Assembly (NCBI GenBank): GCA_902785075.1
Contig: CACZXN010000029.1
Span: 1 to 33,325 of the forward strand
Reading direction: 5' to 3'
DNA: 33,325 bases
DNA from: an uncultured Bacteroidales bacterium
GTDB taxonomy: Bacteria; Bacteroidota; Bacteroidia; Bacteroidales; Bacteroidaceae
Below, piece by piece: positions 9,901 through 15,474 of the stretch; the first letter of the stretch is position 1, and each line of letters opens with the position of its first letter. The translations under genes and the position numbers were made by a program. The notes under the pieces were generated by a model, which worked only from the letters and a program-made list of their open reading frames with translations, was not told where the DNA came from and did not search any database.

Positions 9901-11870
9901 AGTTAGATCCTATATCAAAAGAATATACATCAACACCTGTACGCGATTATTTATTCGACGATTCTATAAATGTTATTATGAACCATATCGACGGTTCAAT
10001 GGCCGCACCAGTTGTGCCATACGAAGAACTGAAGAACCTAAGCTTCAGCTTCGTAGGTAAAGACAACCAAGTGTTGGTTGGTATTGACGAACTGACTTCT
10101 CGTATCAACCGTCGTAACATCTATGTAACTGTCCGCGGTATTGAGGACAAGAATGGTAACGCAATGGCTTCGCCTGCTACAGCTTGCTACTATGTTACAA
10201 ATAGCACGCTACAATGGCTCGTCAATCGTTCGACAGAGACTGTAATGTATGGTCAAGGCGAGGAGTTATTCTTGTCAATCGTGAACGTTAGTTCTCAAAC
10301 CCATACTTACACAATCGAGAACTGTCCGAAGTGGCTATTGTTAAATAAAACCACCGATGTAATTGGCCCGGAAGATCTTGCAATCATCCCATGTGTGGTG
10401 AACAAAGATTTGAACGTAGGTACCTATGATGAAATCATCTACTTGACTGACGAAAATGGAGTATCCGAACCGTTCTACTTAAACTTGAGAGTAGAGGGTA
10501 AAACCCCCGAATGGGCTGAGAGCGTTAACCGCGAGTTGCTCCAGTATTCGATGAACATCGTTGGACAGGTAGTTATTAACAACGAAATTGATATCGATTC
10601 GCATGACATCGTAGGTGTATTCGACGCCGAAAACATTTGTCATGGATATGCCAACATCGTCCACTCGGAACAAACGGGTGAGAGCAACCTCTACCTGACA
10701 GTTTACGACAACATGAAGAGCGGACGCGAATTGTTCTTCAAGTTATGGCAATACTCTACAGGACGTGAGTTGGAGCTAACTACTACACCAACTATCAAGT
10801 TCGAGAAATCGGCTGTCTTGGGAACAGAGAAGCCAATACGTCTTGTGGGTGGAGAGAACTACTACCAGACCTTCGACCTTAAGAAGGGTTGGAACTGGGT
10901 TTCATTCAACGTAGCAAGTGAGGATCTCCTCGATCCGAACAAACTGCTTGACCGCATGCCGTGGAAAGAGAACGATGTGCTGACCGACATGAACAGCGAT
11001 GTGACACTGATGTATCTCAATGGTCATTGGCTAGCATCTGAGAATCTGTCTAAGGTTCGGATTTCACCAAAGAAGGCATACGCCATCATGGTGCAGGAAG
11101 ATGTCAAGTTCCCAATTTATGGAGCAATCATCAAGCAGGAGAACGAGCGCACCATAGATTTGAAGCAAGGTTGGAACGGTATCGGATATACACCGATGAT
11201 GAACCTCACAGTTGAAACGGCTCTGAGCGACTATTATGATAAAGCTCAGCCAGGCGATGTGATAAAGAGTCAAGAAGAGTTTGCATATTTCATCGTTACA
11301 GGTGGTGTAGGACGTTGGCGTGGAAACCTAGCATACATGAAACCAGGCGAAGGCTACATGCTATTGCGAAAGAGCTCGAGTGATGCATCATTCGTCTATC
11401 CTTTCTACGAACCAAACAGCACCTTCATCGATGAGTGGTCGTATGTATCGAACCGTACTCCACTGCGCCGTTCAGCTAAGAGCACCATGACGGTATCGGC
11501 TACAGTCGAAGGTGTAGAACTGGAGGAAGGCGACCATCTAGTGGCATATTCAGACGGCGAATGTTGCGGAGATGCTTACCTCACCTCAGACCTCTCCCCT
11601 CTGTTCTATCTAAGCATTGGCGGCGAAACCCACAAGAAAATCTGGTTTGCGATCGAGCGGAATGGTGAGATAATCGCCTCAACAAGCGAATTGATGACCT
11701 TCAGTACTAATGCTGTTGTGGGTAGTCCAGACGAACCTACCATCATCAGTTTCGTACATACAGACAATGAAGACGGTAAGTGGTACACAGTAAGTGGTGT
11801 GCAACTTCCTAGCAAACCTACGAACAAAGGTATTTATATCTATAATGGCAAAAAGATAATCATAAAATAA
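975..11870 (+). CDS. Giant secreted modular surface protein (3631 residues)
   Basis: A Sec signal peptide (residues 1-39, hydrophobic core 18-33, likely cut after ASA) precedes a chain of modules. By eye: an FN3-like segment near 305-410; two tandem GLUG-like or beta-helix segments (about 526-745 and 750-960), each opening with a W-x-x-F motif and containing GTFDG-x-GHTL; an FN3-like domain (1070-1155); a carboxypeptidase-regulatory-like beta-sandwich (1160-1255) with a related segment after it; a large unclassified core (about 1400-2480) containing RDPPGSGSS; an Ig-like segment (2484-2552); two LamG/concanavalin-like domains (about 2557-2727 and 2748-2940); a BACON-like domain (3077-3176); paired GWNW/GWNG segments (3295-3470) lying between two copies of a module shared with the next gene; and a C-terminal sorting-like tail (about 3600-3631). 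No catalytic motif was recognised, so adhesion or glycan binding at the cell surface is inferred. The gene is intact, with one uninterrupted frame. Confidence 0.85.
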   Translation: MRKQSIYDSIISVVNFRLTFTIVMVIGLLTWFVPQQASATYVDETHNYTVTLYGSNKIRIQVPVYDERGADCWVKNGKLYYQVKNADGSYGSEVLVFRWYQDEKSHDNDDKDLWCKHSTNAGGSFDVTQGNSGNHFTLTSSSGEMRRLIYESAETYTIYAVWTVPYNLLGKTLRFKWDVLRDGTARSEENVSGLNDVTITLPAAENINYPQLTMATISFSEQGKLEIPWFIATNKLVKAQYQYRSDDGRYVTHSLSADQSGGTIYLDATVPHNDFNVIVDYKDKDDYLVPNIPSAVQNLEMVHAPINFRAVPIGGNKAAVKLVWQTEYPTCKDISSSDVFEIQRSLTGEEADFVSIGAEPFNAGSLNYEYIDSLLIPAINQAHLKDGNSLDKLTYRIRRAVTQTWGWEGNSTAATSTCMVDNLHLIRIANYTAKWEDERAFTVRVSWNYADEHGAVLDDRSEMKLRVTSTNSAGAPVDTTLYTLTQEEQQARFKIVTLSRPCVDYKIEMFVEQGTSPIGTLDYMDFFRISSNADWVTFKNMVTAANGKEVNAMLTADITISEMVGTDDSPYVGTFDGNGHTLECKINDGTFFAAPFRRVGNATFRNLHIAGSVTSRSKYCSGLIGFVLANSTVNINGCRSSAAINCSYNGEASIGGFVAQTSNNVNILIRNSLFDGSLEGESCSNNGGFVGFLNPNNTLTIEGCMFNPRKITTKYDGCETWARMSPSTTTLKVINSYYTTDYRSEHKGFFVINSADDWNTFIKKVTDANANSNVDAILGTDISVEKGTPTNIKYRGTFDGGGHTLYVDLDGGANTYTAPFGRVTNVTIRNLHVTGTVDGGQHASGLIGLVDGNPTVKIENVRVSVSVTSTADHVGGFFGHTNDVQLTVTDCLFDGTLKATGESYGGAICGWGHNGSWTMNRVYECGTYIDIKHASLCYWYNNNGDKSTNNWGYNGRSTNCISAQNWGEMASADHRNVQDPNKVLKMMNTEKDGSWVLLHDEAVPVLTSNDLIGLKSKAEVGYAHYLLDGTWKIVGDSVTIVPQCEVWQPLDMDVNPDLPNFHHESIGKIEKTLKVEPRQSSVVLTWRTDDNPIDFFTVMRRVKDDKGDWEIIASDLDQLGYEDKTVSPLLDYEYKVRATNDCEGVSYTETEIKEGACKHSGMVEGYVRFNDGTGAPGIQVEIVSENQKNKTVVTTDSTGYFMADELSYQGEPSVTYILTPVSKGSMKLESGSYSVEFNDQSNFEKVKEFIITNGISFSAYVMYEGTSIPVKGAHFKVNGNLMHNAQNGLLETDFEGRVQFTVLGDISNTIQVVMDDHKFTNDGYYKSKDGVVLTDKVSQVYFYDDTKVKLTGRIVGGKDQGDLPLDNNLSKNNLGDDLTMVMTLEGDNTSWLVYDNQNPQLSKRNLTFDHPAGDGHKTTVELQRKRMIVKPDSVTGEYVLMLPPVRWKVMQVYCEGYPTLFQDGMVSEVIDLTECLKPRTETYKGTFVNPDGRTVYQPQETYNARYNRIYHAPVEITYEQVGYDSISYFGDRFYQCQTAGGANVQVPLVYPDSLGKGYPAHYTFGHPVFSVEHKYPVKLAVVERYPWNNDPYSKIVDLVKIGGGKVTIHNGMKSGLHQEEVELDSLGEGYFNLEADQTTRLLTGENALHTVTMTLEQDGTTYEATPLKGYILNMFATGNTRDIISKNRPLLIDILRDPPGSGSSATLSKGSKLKYNYTLDMKFSAGLSLSWITGTTVDNYSGVVAGPAEYGIINSADTHHKFDFAYIVNGEGKKAYSYTMSIGQDITTSGSSTMVGAEADLYIGTVQNIVVTPMSTIRAIPDSIYQHMLGRTSGGTMPIDGNVKYGTLVHIAKGTDGNGKLFHLIRDESLGYGPQVSSQFIHSQKHIVSELIPKLINECRSMIFTGSADEAQAQANATNKPVYRSLVSENDERFAVANMKDGKPYYYTSTMATEKGMNYVIHLPNGSTTKFADEVAEKSEIVMAWVQMIGENEYEKLNAVEYVTNYDVDGAMKLNYSETFESEYSQSNYMHIPFVVESDYWDTNGLGDRAFEGASMILSNTLTKNFIKSLWDKLKKKPEAVGSEGTDQGGLVAKVAFMGTTFQFSIMPSLDYSCKNTDTETKNFSRKESFSISMDAKSHLNFDVYRTVTLSEAVKAKGTFDVFTNANYDDALKNVMSRLRDDFNLTKARYPRGFVYRTRGGATCNTWEDARYTQVYKPGTLIDERTKKITNPKITLDRQSVSGVAVGDPARFKVYLTNESEQPEVATGGLTVFTLFVDEATNPNGAKIYVDGSALNGNGVSVILNPGKIVEKTVEVYAGSEFDYEGLTIGIASSSDFALTQDKVKLDVHYLRQAGPVNISLPGDKWVMNTDAEYNEKRGWFLPVTIDGFDKYQHNFDHIEFQYKESQRGDEYWTNLCSYYADSTLMAQANGVCEMIPENGNIHTEFYGEGTVMEKAYDLRAVLYCRDGNSFLTTPSKVMSGVKDTRRPQLFGTPEPKDGVLTFGNNIIFNFSEDIEYNYLNDITNFEVKGEVNNDRVSDKVSIQFTGQSSVESDAQRNFSGKDVTIDVMIQPDSTGRDMPIFSHGTNNKTLQLWLTKDYHLKAVVDEQTFTTDSVIDPAAFTQIAMVLSHPKDTTECDSLTFYNGGVQIGRYVLKAPYVGAGPLIFGRTNETNRNKSQFYQGRMMEARLWYRAMTGGQIGTTYGSKRLTGYEMGLVDYYPMNEGSGEYALDKTQGANAKLIYANWAMPRGFSLHLEKEDKGLALSQNALNRTPEQDYTLMFWFKTDSEGRGVLISNGAGRKEEIGAKNHFCLGFESEKLMYRTNGMAFEVPGNWSDNQWHHYVMTVNRSRGQVNIYVDQTLRTTFSADSLGGISGGHPLIGAALYSEKQEDGKVATIDTRKWLRGNIDELCLFAQALPLTLIKSYSTKSPNGDEAGLLTYLSFDRQERQKDNNLELVPYVYSKKIYLDDKGNVRYELDPISKEYTSTPVRDYLFDDSINVIMNHIDGSMAAPVVPYEELKNLSFSFVGKDNQVLVGIDELTSRINRRNIYVTVRGIEDKNGNAMASPATACYYVTNSTLQWLVNRSTETVMYGQGEELFLSIVNVSSQTHTYTIENCPKWLLLNKTTDVIGPEDLAIIPCVVNKDLNVGTYDEIIYLTDENGVSEPFYLNLRVEGKTPEWAESVNRELLQYSMNIVGQVVINNEIDIDSHDIVGVFDAENICHGYANIVHSEQTGESNLYLTVYDNMKSGRELFFKLWQYSTGRELELTTTPTIKFEKSAVLGTEKPIRLVGGENYYQTFDLKKGWNWVSFNVASEDLLDPNKLLDRMPWKENDVLTDMNSDVTLMYLNGHWLASENLSKVRISPKKAYAIMVQEDVKFPIYGAIIKQENERTIDLKQGWNGIGYTPMMNLTVETALSDYYDKAQPGDVIKSQEEFAYFIVTGGVGRWRGNLAYMKPGEGYMLLRKSSSDASFVYPFYEPNSTFIDEWSYVSNRTPLRRSAKSTMTVSATVEGVELEEGDHLVAYSDGECCGDAYLTSDLSPLFYLSIGGETHKKIWFAIERNGEIIASTSELMTFSTNAVVGSPDEPTIISFVHTDNEDGKWYTVSGVQLPSKPTNKGIYIYNGKKIIIK

Positions 11871-11872
11871 TC

Positions 11873-12676
11873 ATGAAACATAGCTTTTTATTATCAACTG
11901 CCATCCTGTTGACAAGCCTCACATTTGGGGCTTGCAGCAGCGATGATGACGAAGAAAAAACAGCGGCCTACACATTAACCACTGTGAGTAACGCCCCGTT
12001 GTGGCAGATAAACTGGGAAGGTAACGATGCCTGTCCTGATTGGGAGGATCCCGATCCCAGTATCTACGAGAACTGGGCTGTGATACTAGTGCAACTAGAG
12101 GATGAATTGAAGCCCTATGTATCAGAGGATGACATGTTAGCTGTCTTTGTAGGTAACGAATTGCGTGGATTGTCACAGCCAGCCATTTTTATCGGAGATA
12201 ATGAGGATGAAATATCTGCATTCTTTTTAATTAAAGCATATGGTAACGAAACCGATGCAAAAGCTATCAATGTAACGATACGTTATTATAATAGTCGTCT
12301 GAAGCAGATATTCACACGTTCCTCACAGTTTCAGCTAAAGGCTGGTGCCGTGTTTGGTATAGATGAGGATGTTATTCCGCAATTCACACTCGGCTCTTCG
12401 AAGTATCCAGTGGTCTTCAACTTTGGTCTCGCACCTCTATATCAGCAACTTACAACCATCTCCCCAAGTTTTGCACCTCAAACAGGTGACTTGGTGGCAG
12501 CTTTCGTGGGCGAAGAATGCCGAGGCTGCTATACGTACAACAGCCAATTGCCCCTTTCTTCATCAATAATGACCATCTATGCACGGAATCGTTCTGAAAC
12601 CTTTACGCTGAAATACTACCAGTATTCAACCAACACGGTGTATTCATTCACAAACCCTATGAAGATTGAGAATTAA
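11873..12676 (+). CDS. Surface-type lipoprotein built from two copies of the giant protein's module
   Basis: The signal peptide ends at a lipid-attachment cysteine, C21 (TFGAC), followed by SSDDDEE. Acidic residues right after the cysteine act as a lipoprotein export signal in Bacteroidetes, so exposure on the outer surface is expected. The rest is two related modules, about 67-170 and 175-267. Each carries an acidic turn and a conserved strand: DMLAVFVGNELRG in the first and DLVAAFVGEECRG in the second. The same motif occurs twice near the C terminus of the giant protein. The start codon lies 2 nt after the giant gene's stop, so the two are almost certainly co-transcribed and probably translationally coupled. 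No enzyme motif is visible; a partner or anchor for the giant protein is an inference from coupling and shared modules. Confidence 0.8.
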   Translation: MKHSFLLSTAILLTSLTFGACSSDDDEEKTAAYTLTTVSNAPLWQINWEGNDACPDWEDPDPSIYENWAVILVQLEDELKPYVSEDDMLAVFVGNELRGLSQPAIFIGDNEDEISAFFLIKAYGNETDAKAINVTIRYYNSRLKQIFTRSSQFQLKAGAVFGIDEDVIPQFTLGSSKYPVVFNFGLAPLYQQLTTISPSFAPQTGDLVAAFVGEECRGCYTYNSQLPLSSSIMTIYARNRSETFTLKYYQYSTNTVYSFTNPMKIEN

Positions 12677-12780
12677 AAAGAATGACTTTGTATAACAAGT
12701 AATCCTATATCTTCTCTATAAAAAAATTGGTGCAATACACCGTCTGCTTTAATATAAATAAATAAAACGAACAATCATCA

Positions 12781-12809
12781 AGAGTTTCTATATCAATTAC
12801 TCAAACTCT
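12781..12809 (+). promoter_or_regulatory. Inverted repeat in the leader of the GH127 gene
   Basis: AGAGTTT and AAACTCT form a perfect 7-bp inverted repeat with a 15-nt spacer, ending 22 nt before the start codon. It could be an operator or a leader hairpin. No clear TAnnTTTG promoter was found in the 155-nt gap, so the downstream gene may be read through from the lipoprotein gene. Confidence 0.3.
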
Positions 12810-12831
12810 AATCTTTTAAAATAAATAATGT

Positions 12832-15354
12832 ATGTTTACGACAAGATTCATTTCTGTTATTGCATCTTGTGCTTTCATTATTACCCCTTCCCTATCGGAT
12901 AATCCTCGTGTCGCTATAGACAACGATCATGAACCCGTGAAGAGAGTTGTGACGAACAAAAGTATTTTCGTCACAGGTGAAGTGAACGAAATCCATCCGA
13001 AAAGTTGGTTACAAACCATGCTGCAACGTCAACATGATGGGCTTACCGGACATCCCGAAGCACTATCATACCCCTATAATTCGTGTCTTTGGGCTGGTGA
13101 GATATCCCGTCCAGACGAGAGTTATGGAGACAATTGGTGGCGCTATGAACAAACAGCCTATTATACTGAAGGGCTACTGAAACTGGGCTACGAACTTAAC
13201 GATGAAGCCATGGTAAATAAAGCAATGGAAGGTATTGAATACACTCTGGCTCATCCTGACGAAAATGGAGTATTGGGAAATAAAACACTTGTGGGTATTA
13301 CATGGCCAATGTCAGTATTCTTCCGTGTGTTACAAGCGAAATATGAGCATGACGGTGATGAGCGTATACCCAAAGCGTTAGAGAAGCACTACCTGAATTT
13401 CACCCCAGTAGATCTAGCTGGCGGCATTGTGGGTGGACGCAATATAATGTCTATCGAAGGTATTCTTTGGACATACGGAAAGACTGGTAATGAAAAGTTA
13501 CTACAATTGGCAGAAGAAGCATGGGCCATACAGAATAAGTTTGCTGTTGACGAGACGGCTATAACAAGTGATGAACCTTTTTATATGCATGCTGTGACCT
13601 TTTCGGAAATGTTGAAGCTCCCCCTGCTACTCTATTCCTATACAGGCAAACAACGCTACTTAGACTTGGCTATGACTGCAATCCGAAAAGTAGAACGCGA
13701 ATCAATGCTGCCTGACGGAGTGCCATCAAGTGCCGAATTCCTCTACGGAAACAATATCATGACAAGTCACGAAACTTGCGTGATTGTTGACTACACTTGG
13801 ACATTAAGCCACTTCTTACAAGTTACAGGCCAAGTTGAGTGGGCAGATAAAATTGAGCAGGCCATCTACAACGCTGGTATGGGAGCTATCACAAAGGACT
13901 TCCGCTCATTACAATATTTCTCATCTGTCAATCAGTTCATAGCAACAGGAAACTCCAATCACAATCTCTATAAACACGGTTCAACATGGATGGCTTACCG
14001 TCCCACCCATGAGACAGAATGCTGTTCCGGTAATGTTAACCGAATGTTACCCAACTTCGTAGGCCGCATGTGGATGACAGATAGCGAAGGGGGAGCTGTG
14101 GCAGCCATCTATGGTCCAAGCCAGGCTACGTTCACAACAGACAAGGGTAATGTAACCATCAAATGCGAAACAGATTATCCGTTCTCCGAGACTTTGACCT
14201 TCTATGTTAGTGGTGCCGAAGAAGCAAGTCTGCCCCTAACACTTCGTATCCCAACATGGAGCAATGACGCTATTATCACGATTAACGGAACAAACGAAGG
14301 TTTCAGCCCTAAACCTGGCACATTCTACAAACTGCCCACTATGGTGAAGAATGGTGATGTCATTTCACTGACCCTGTCGATGGAAGTTGAGAAGAAGATG
14401 CTCGAAGGACAAGGTGTCTATTTCCAACGTGGACCGCTGCTATATTCCTACGCCATTCCACAGCTAATGAGTGAGGACACAGAGGAACATGCCAACATGC
14501 ACGGAAAGAAACCAGAAAACCCTGATTTCAAATGCTGGAACATCACTCCTACAGGCAGTTTTAACTATGCATTCTGCGATGATGGTCAAGGCGTGAGCGT
14601 GAACTACCCTACTATTGAGGAGATTGACGGCACCATTCCATTCGATCGCAACTACGCTGTAGTCAACCTACGCGTTCCTGTAAAGCAGATTGAATGGGAC
14701 ATGAAGGATGGTCGCTTTACCCCAGCTCTGCCTGAACAAGGGAAATTAACGTTGTTGACGAATAACATTCAGTATATTGACCTAGTGCCTTATGGTTGTA
14801 CTGAATTGCGACTGACAGTCTTCCCCGATGTTGATGCAAAACCTCTGCCCAATCCAACGACTCCCGACTACACTCGTCCCTCAGATGCCCCTCAATGTGT
14901 TTCAGAACTTGATGGCGTCTATTACGCTTACTTCGAAGAGCCTCGTTTTTGTTGGGACGATCCGATTTATTGCAAAGTTCGCACCTCCGATGACACTACG
15001 ACCGATCTGTTTAATCCTAAGGATGGAGACTTATGTGAATTGGTAGGAACTACGGCTAACGGTCGTAAAATATGGAAATGGACGGGTACGTCTGTAAGCG
15101 AGAAGGCTCCTGTGGAAATTATCTTTACCAACAACGACATGCTCACAGAATCTTTACCGTTCGAAAATGGTGGCTATTACGTTTTCAACCGCTTGCTTTA
15201 CAAGGCTGGATCAGAGACCACAAGTGTTCGAACAGTGAAAGAACAGAATTCGCATACTGGTGTTTGGTTCGACTCACTGGGACGAATAGTCAATAACATC
15301 CCTATGAAAAAAGGACTCTACATCATATCAGGGGAAAAGATATTGGTAAAGTAA
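12832..15354 (+). CDS. GH127-type glycosidase (beta-L-arabinofuranosidase-like) with CBM26-like module
   Basis: A signal peptide (about residues 1-22) leads into a DUF1680/glycoside hydrolase 127 domain of roughly 650 residues: an alpha-helical barrel, then a beta-sandwich. The signature zinc-site residues are present: E314-T-C316, and E396-C397-C398 followed by SGN. These match the Glu-x-Cys and Cys-Cys ligands of characterised GH127 arabinofuranosidases, in which one cysteine is the nucleophile; E302 is a candidate acid/base. Residues about 684-793 resemble a CBM26-like starch-binding module (KIWKWTGT, then EIIFTNN and LPFENGGYYV). The protein ends in a tail (GVWFDSLGRIV ... GLYIISGEKILVK) like that of the giant protein. 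Family members vary in sugar specificity, so the substrate is uncertain. An ATG at 12828 is out of frame; the ATG at 12832 is chosen because it opens the signal peptide. Confidence 0.8.
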   Translation: MFTTRFISVIASCAFIITPSLSDNPRVAIDNDHEPVKRVVTNKSIFVTGEVNEIHPKSWLQTMLQRQHDGLTGHPEALSYPYNSCLWAGEISRPDESYGDNWWRYEQTAYYTEGLLKLGYELNDEAMVNKAMEGIEYTLAHPDENGVLGNKTLVGITWPMSVFFRVLQAKYEHDGDERIPKALEKHYLNFTPVDLAGGIVGGRNIMSIEGILWTYGKTGNEKLLQLAEEAWAIQNKFAVDETAITSDEPFYMHAVTFSEMLKLPLLLYSYTGKQRYLDLAMTAIRKVERESMLPDGVPSSAEFLYGNNIMTSHETCVIVDYTWTLSHFLQVTGQVEWADKIEQAIYNAGMGAITKDFRSLQYFSSVNQFIATGNSNHNLYKHGSTWMAYRPTHETECCSGNVNRMLPNFVGRMWMTDSEGGAVAAIYGPSQATFTTDKGNVTIKCETDYPFSETLTFYVSGAEEASLPLTLRIPTWSNDAIITINGTNEGFSPKPGTFYKLPTMVKNGDVISLTLSMEVEKKMLEGQGVYFQRGPLLYSYAIPQLMSEDTEEHANMHGKKPENPDFKCWNITPTGSFNYAFCDDGQGVSVNYPTIEEIDGTIPFDRNYAVVNLRVPVKQIEWDMKDGRFTPALPEQGKLTLLTNNIQYIDLVPYGCTELRLTVFPDVDAKPLPNPTTPDYTRPSDAPQCVSELDGVYYAYFEEPRFCWDDPIYCKVRTSDDTTTDLFNPKDGDLCELVGTTANGRKIWKWTGTSVSEKAPVEIIFTNNDMLTESLPFENGGYYVFNRLLYKAGSETTSVRTVKEQNSHTGVWFDSLGRIVNNIPMKKGLYIISGEKILVK

Positions 15355-15371
15355 AACTGCCCCGAACTGTT

Positions 15372-15434
15372 GAATAAGGGATCCTTAATCATGAATAAGG
15401 AACCATTATTTACGAATAAGGAACCATTAATCAT
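15372..15434. repeat. Three 21-bp tandem repeats
   Basis: Three head-to-tail units start at 15372, 15393 and 15414. Each begins GAATAAGG; the second and third continue AACCATTA, while the first has GATCCTTA. Units one and three both end in ATCAT, and a partial fourth unit (gaat) starts at 15435. The array lies in the short gap between two convergent genes, directly before the terminator hairpin. Confidence 0.85.
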
Positions 15435-15441
15435 GAATTCT

Positions 15442-15474
15442 GCCTGATTCACTCTACAAAACGGTGAATCGGGC
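15442..15474. terminator. Convergent-gene terminator hairpin overlapping the helicase stop codon
   Basis: GCCTGATTCAC (15442-15452) pairs with GTGAATCGGGC (15464-15474), eleven pairs with one G-U, around an 11-nt loop. On the plus strand AAATTTTAAT follows, a weak T-tract, fitting termination of the GH127 transcript. The stop codon of the minus-strand helicase gene (15454-15456) lies inside the loop. Confidence 0.6.

Noticed and set aside
12677-12831. A promoter for the GH127 gene
   Set aside because: TTTG at 12685-12688 has no TAnnTTTG at the right distance. Only the 7-bp inverted repeat could be supported.
15372-15434. Tandem repeats as a CRISPR array
   Set aside because: The units are directly adjacent with no spacers, and no cas genes are present.
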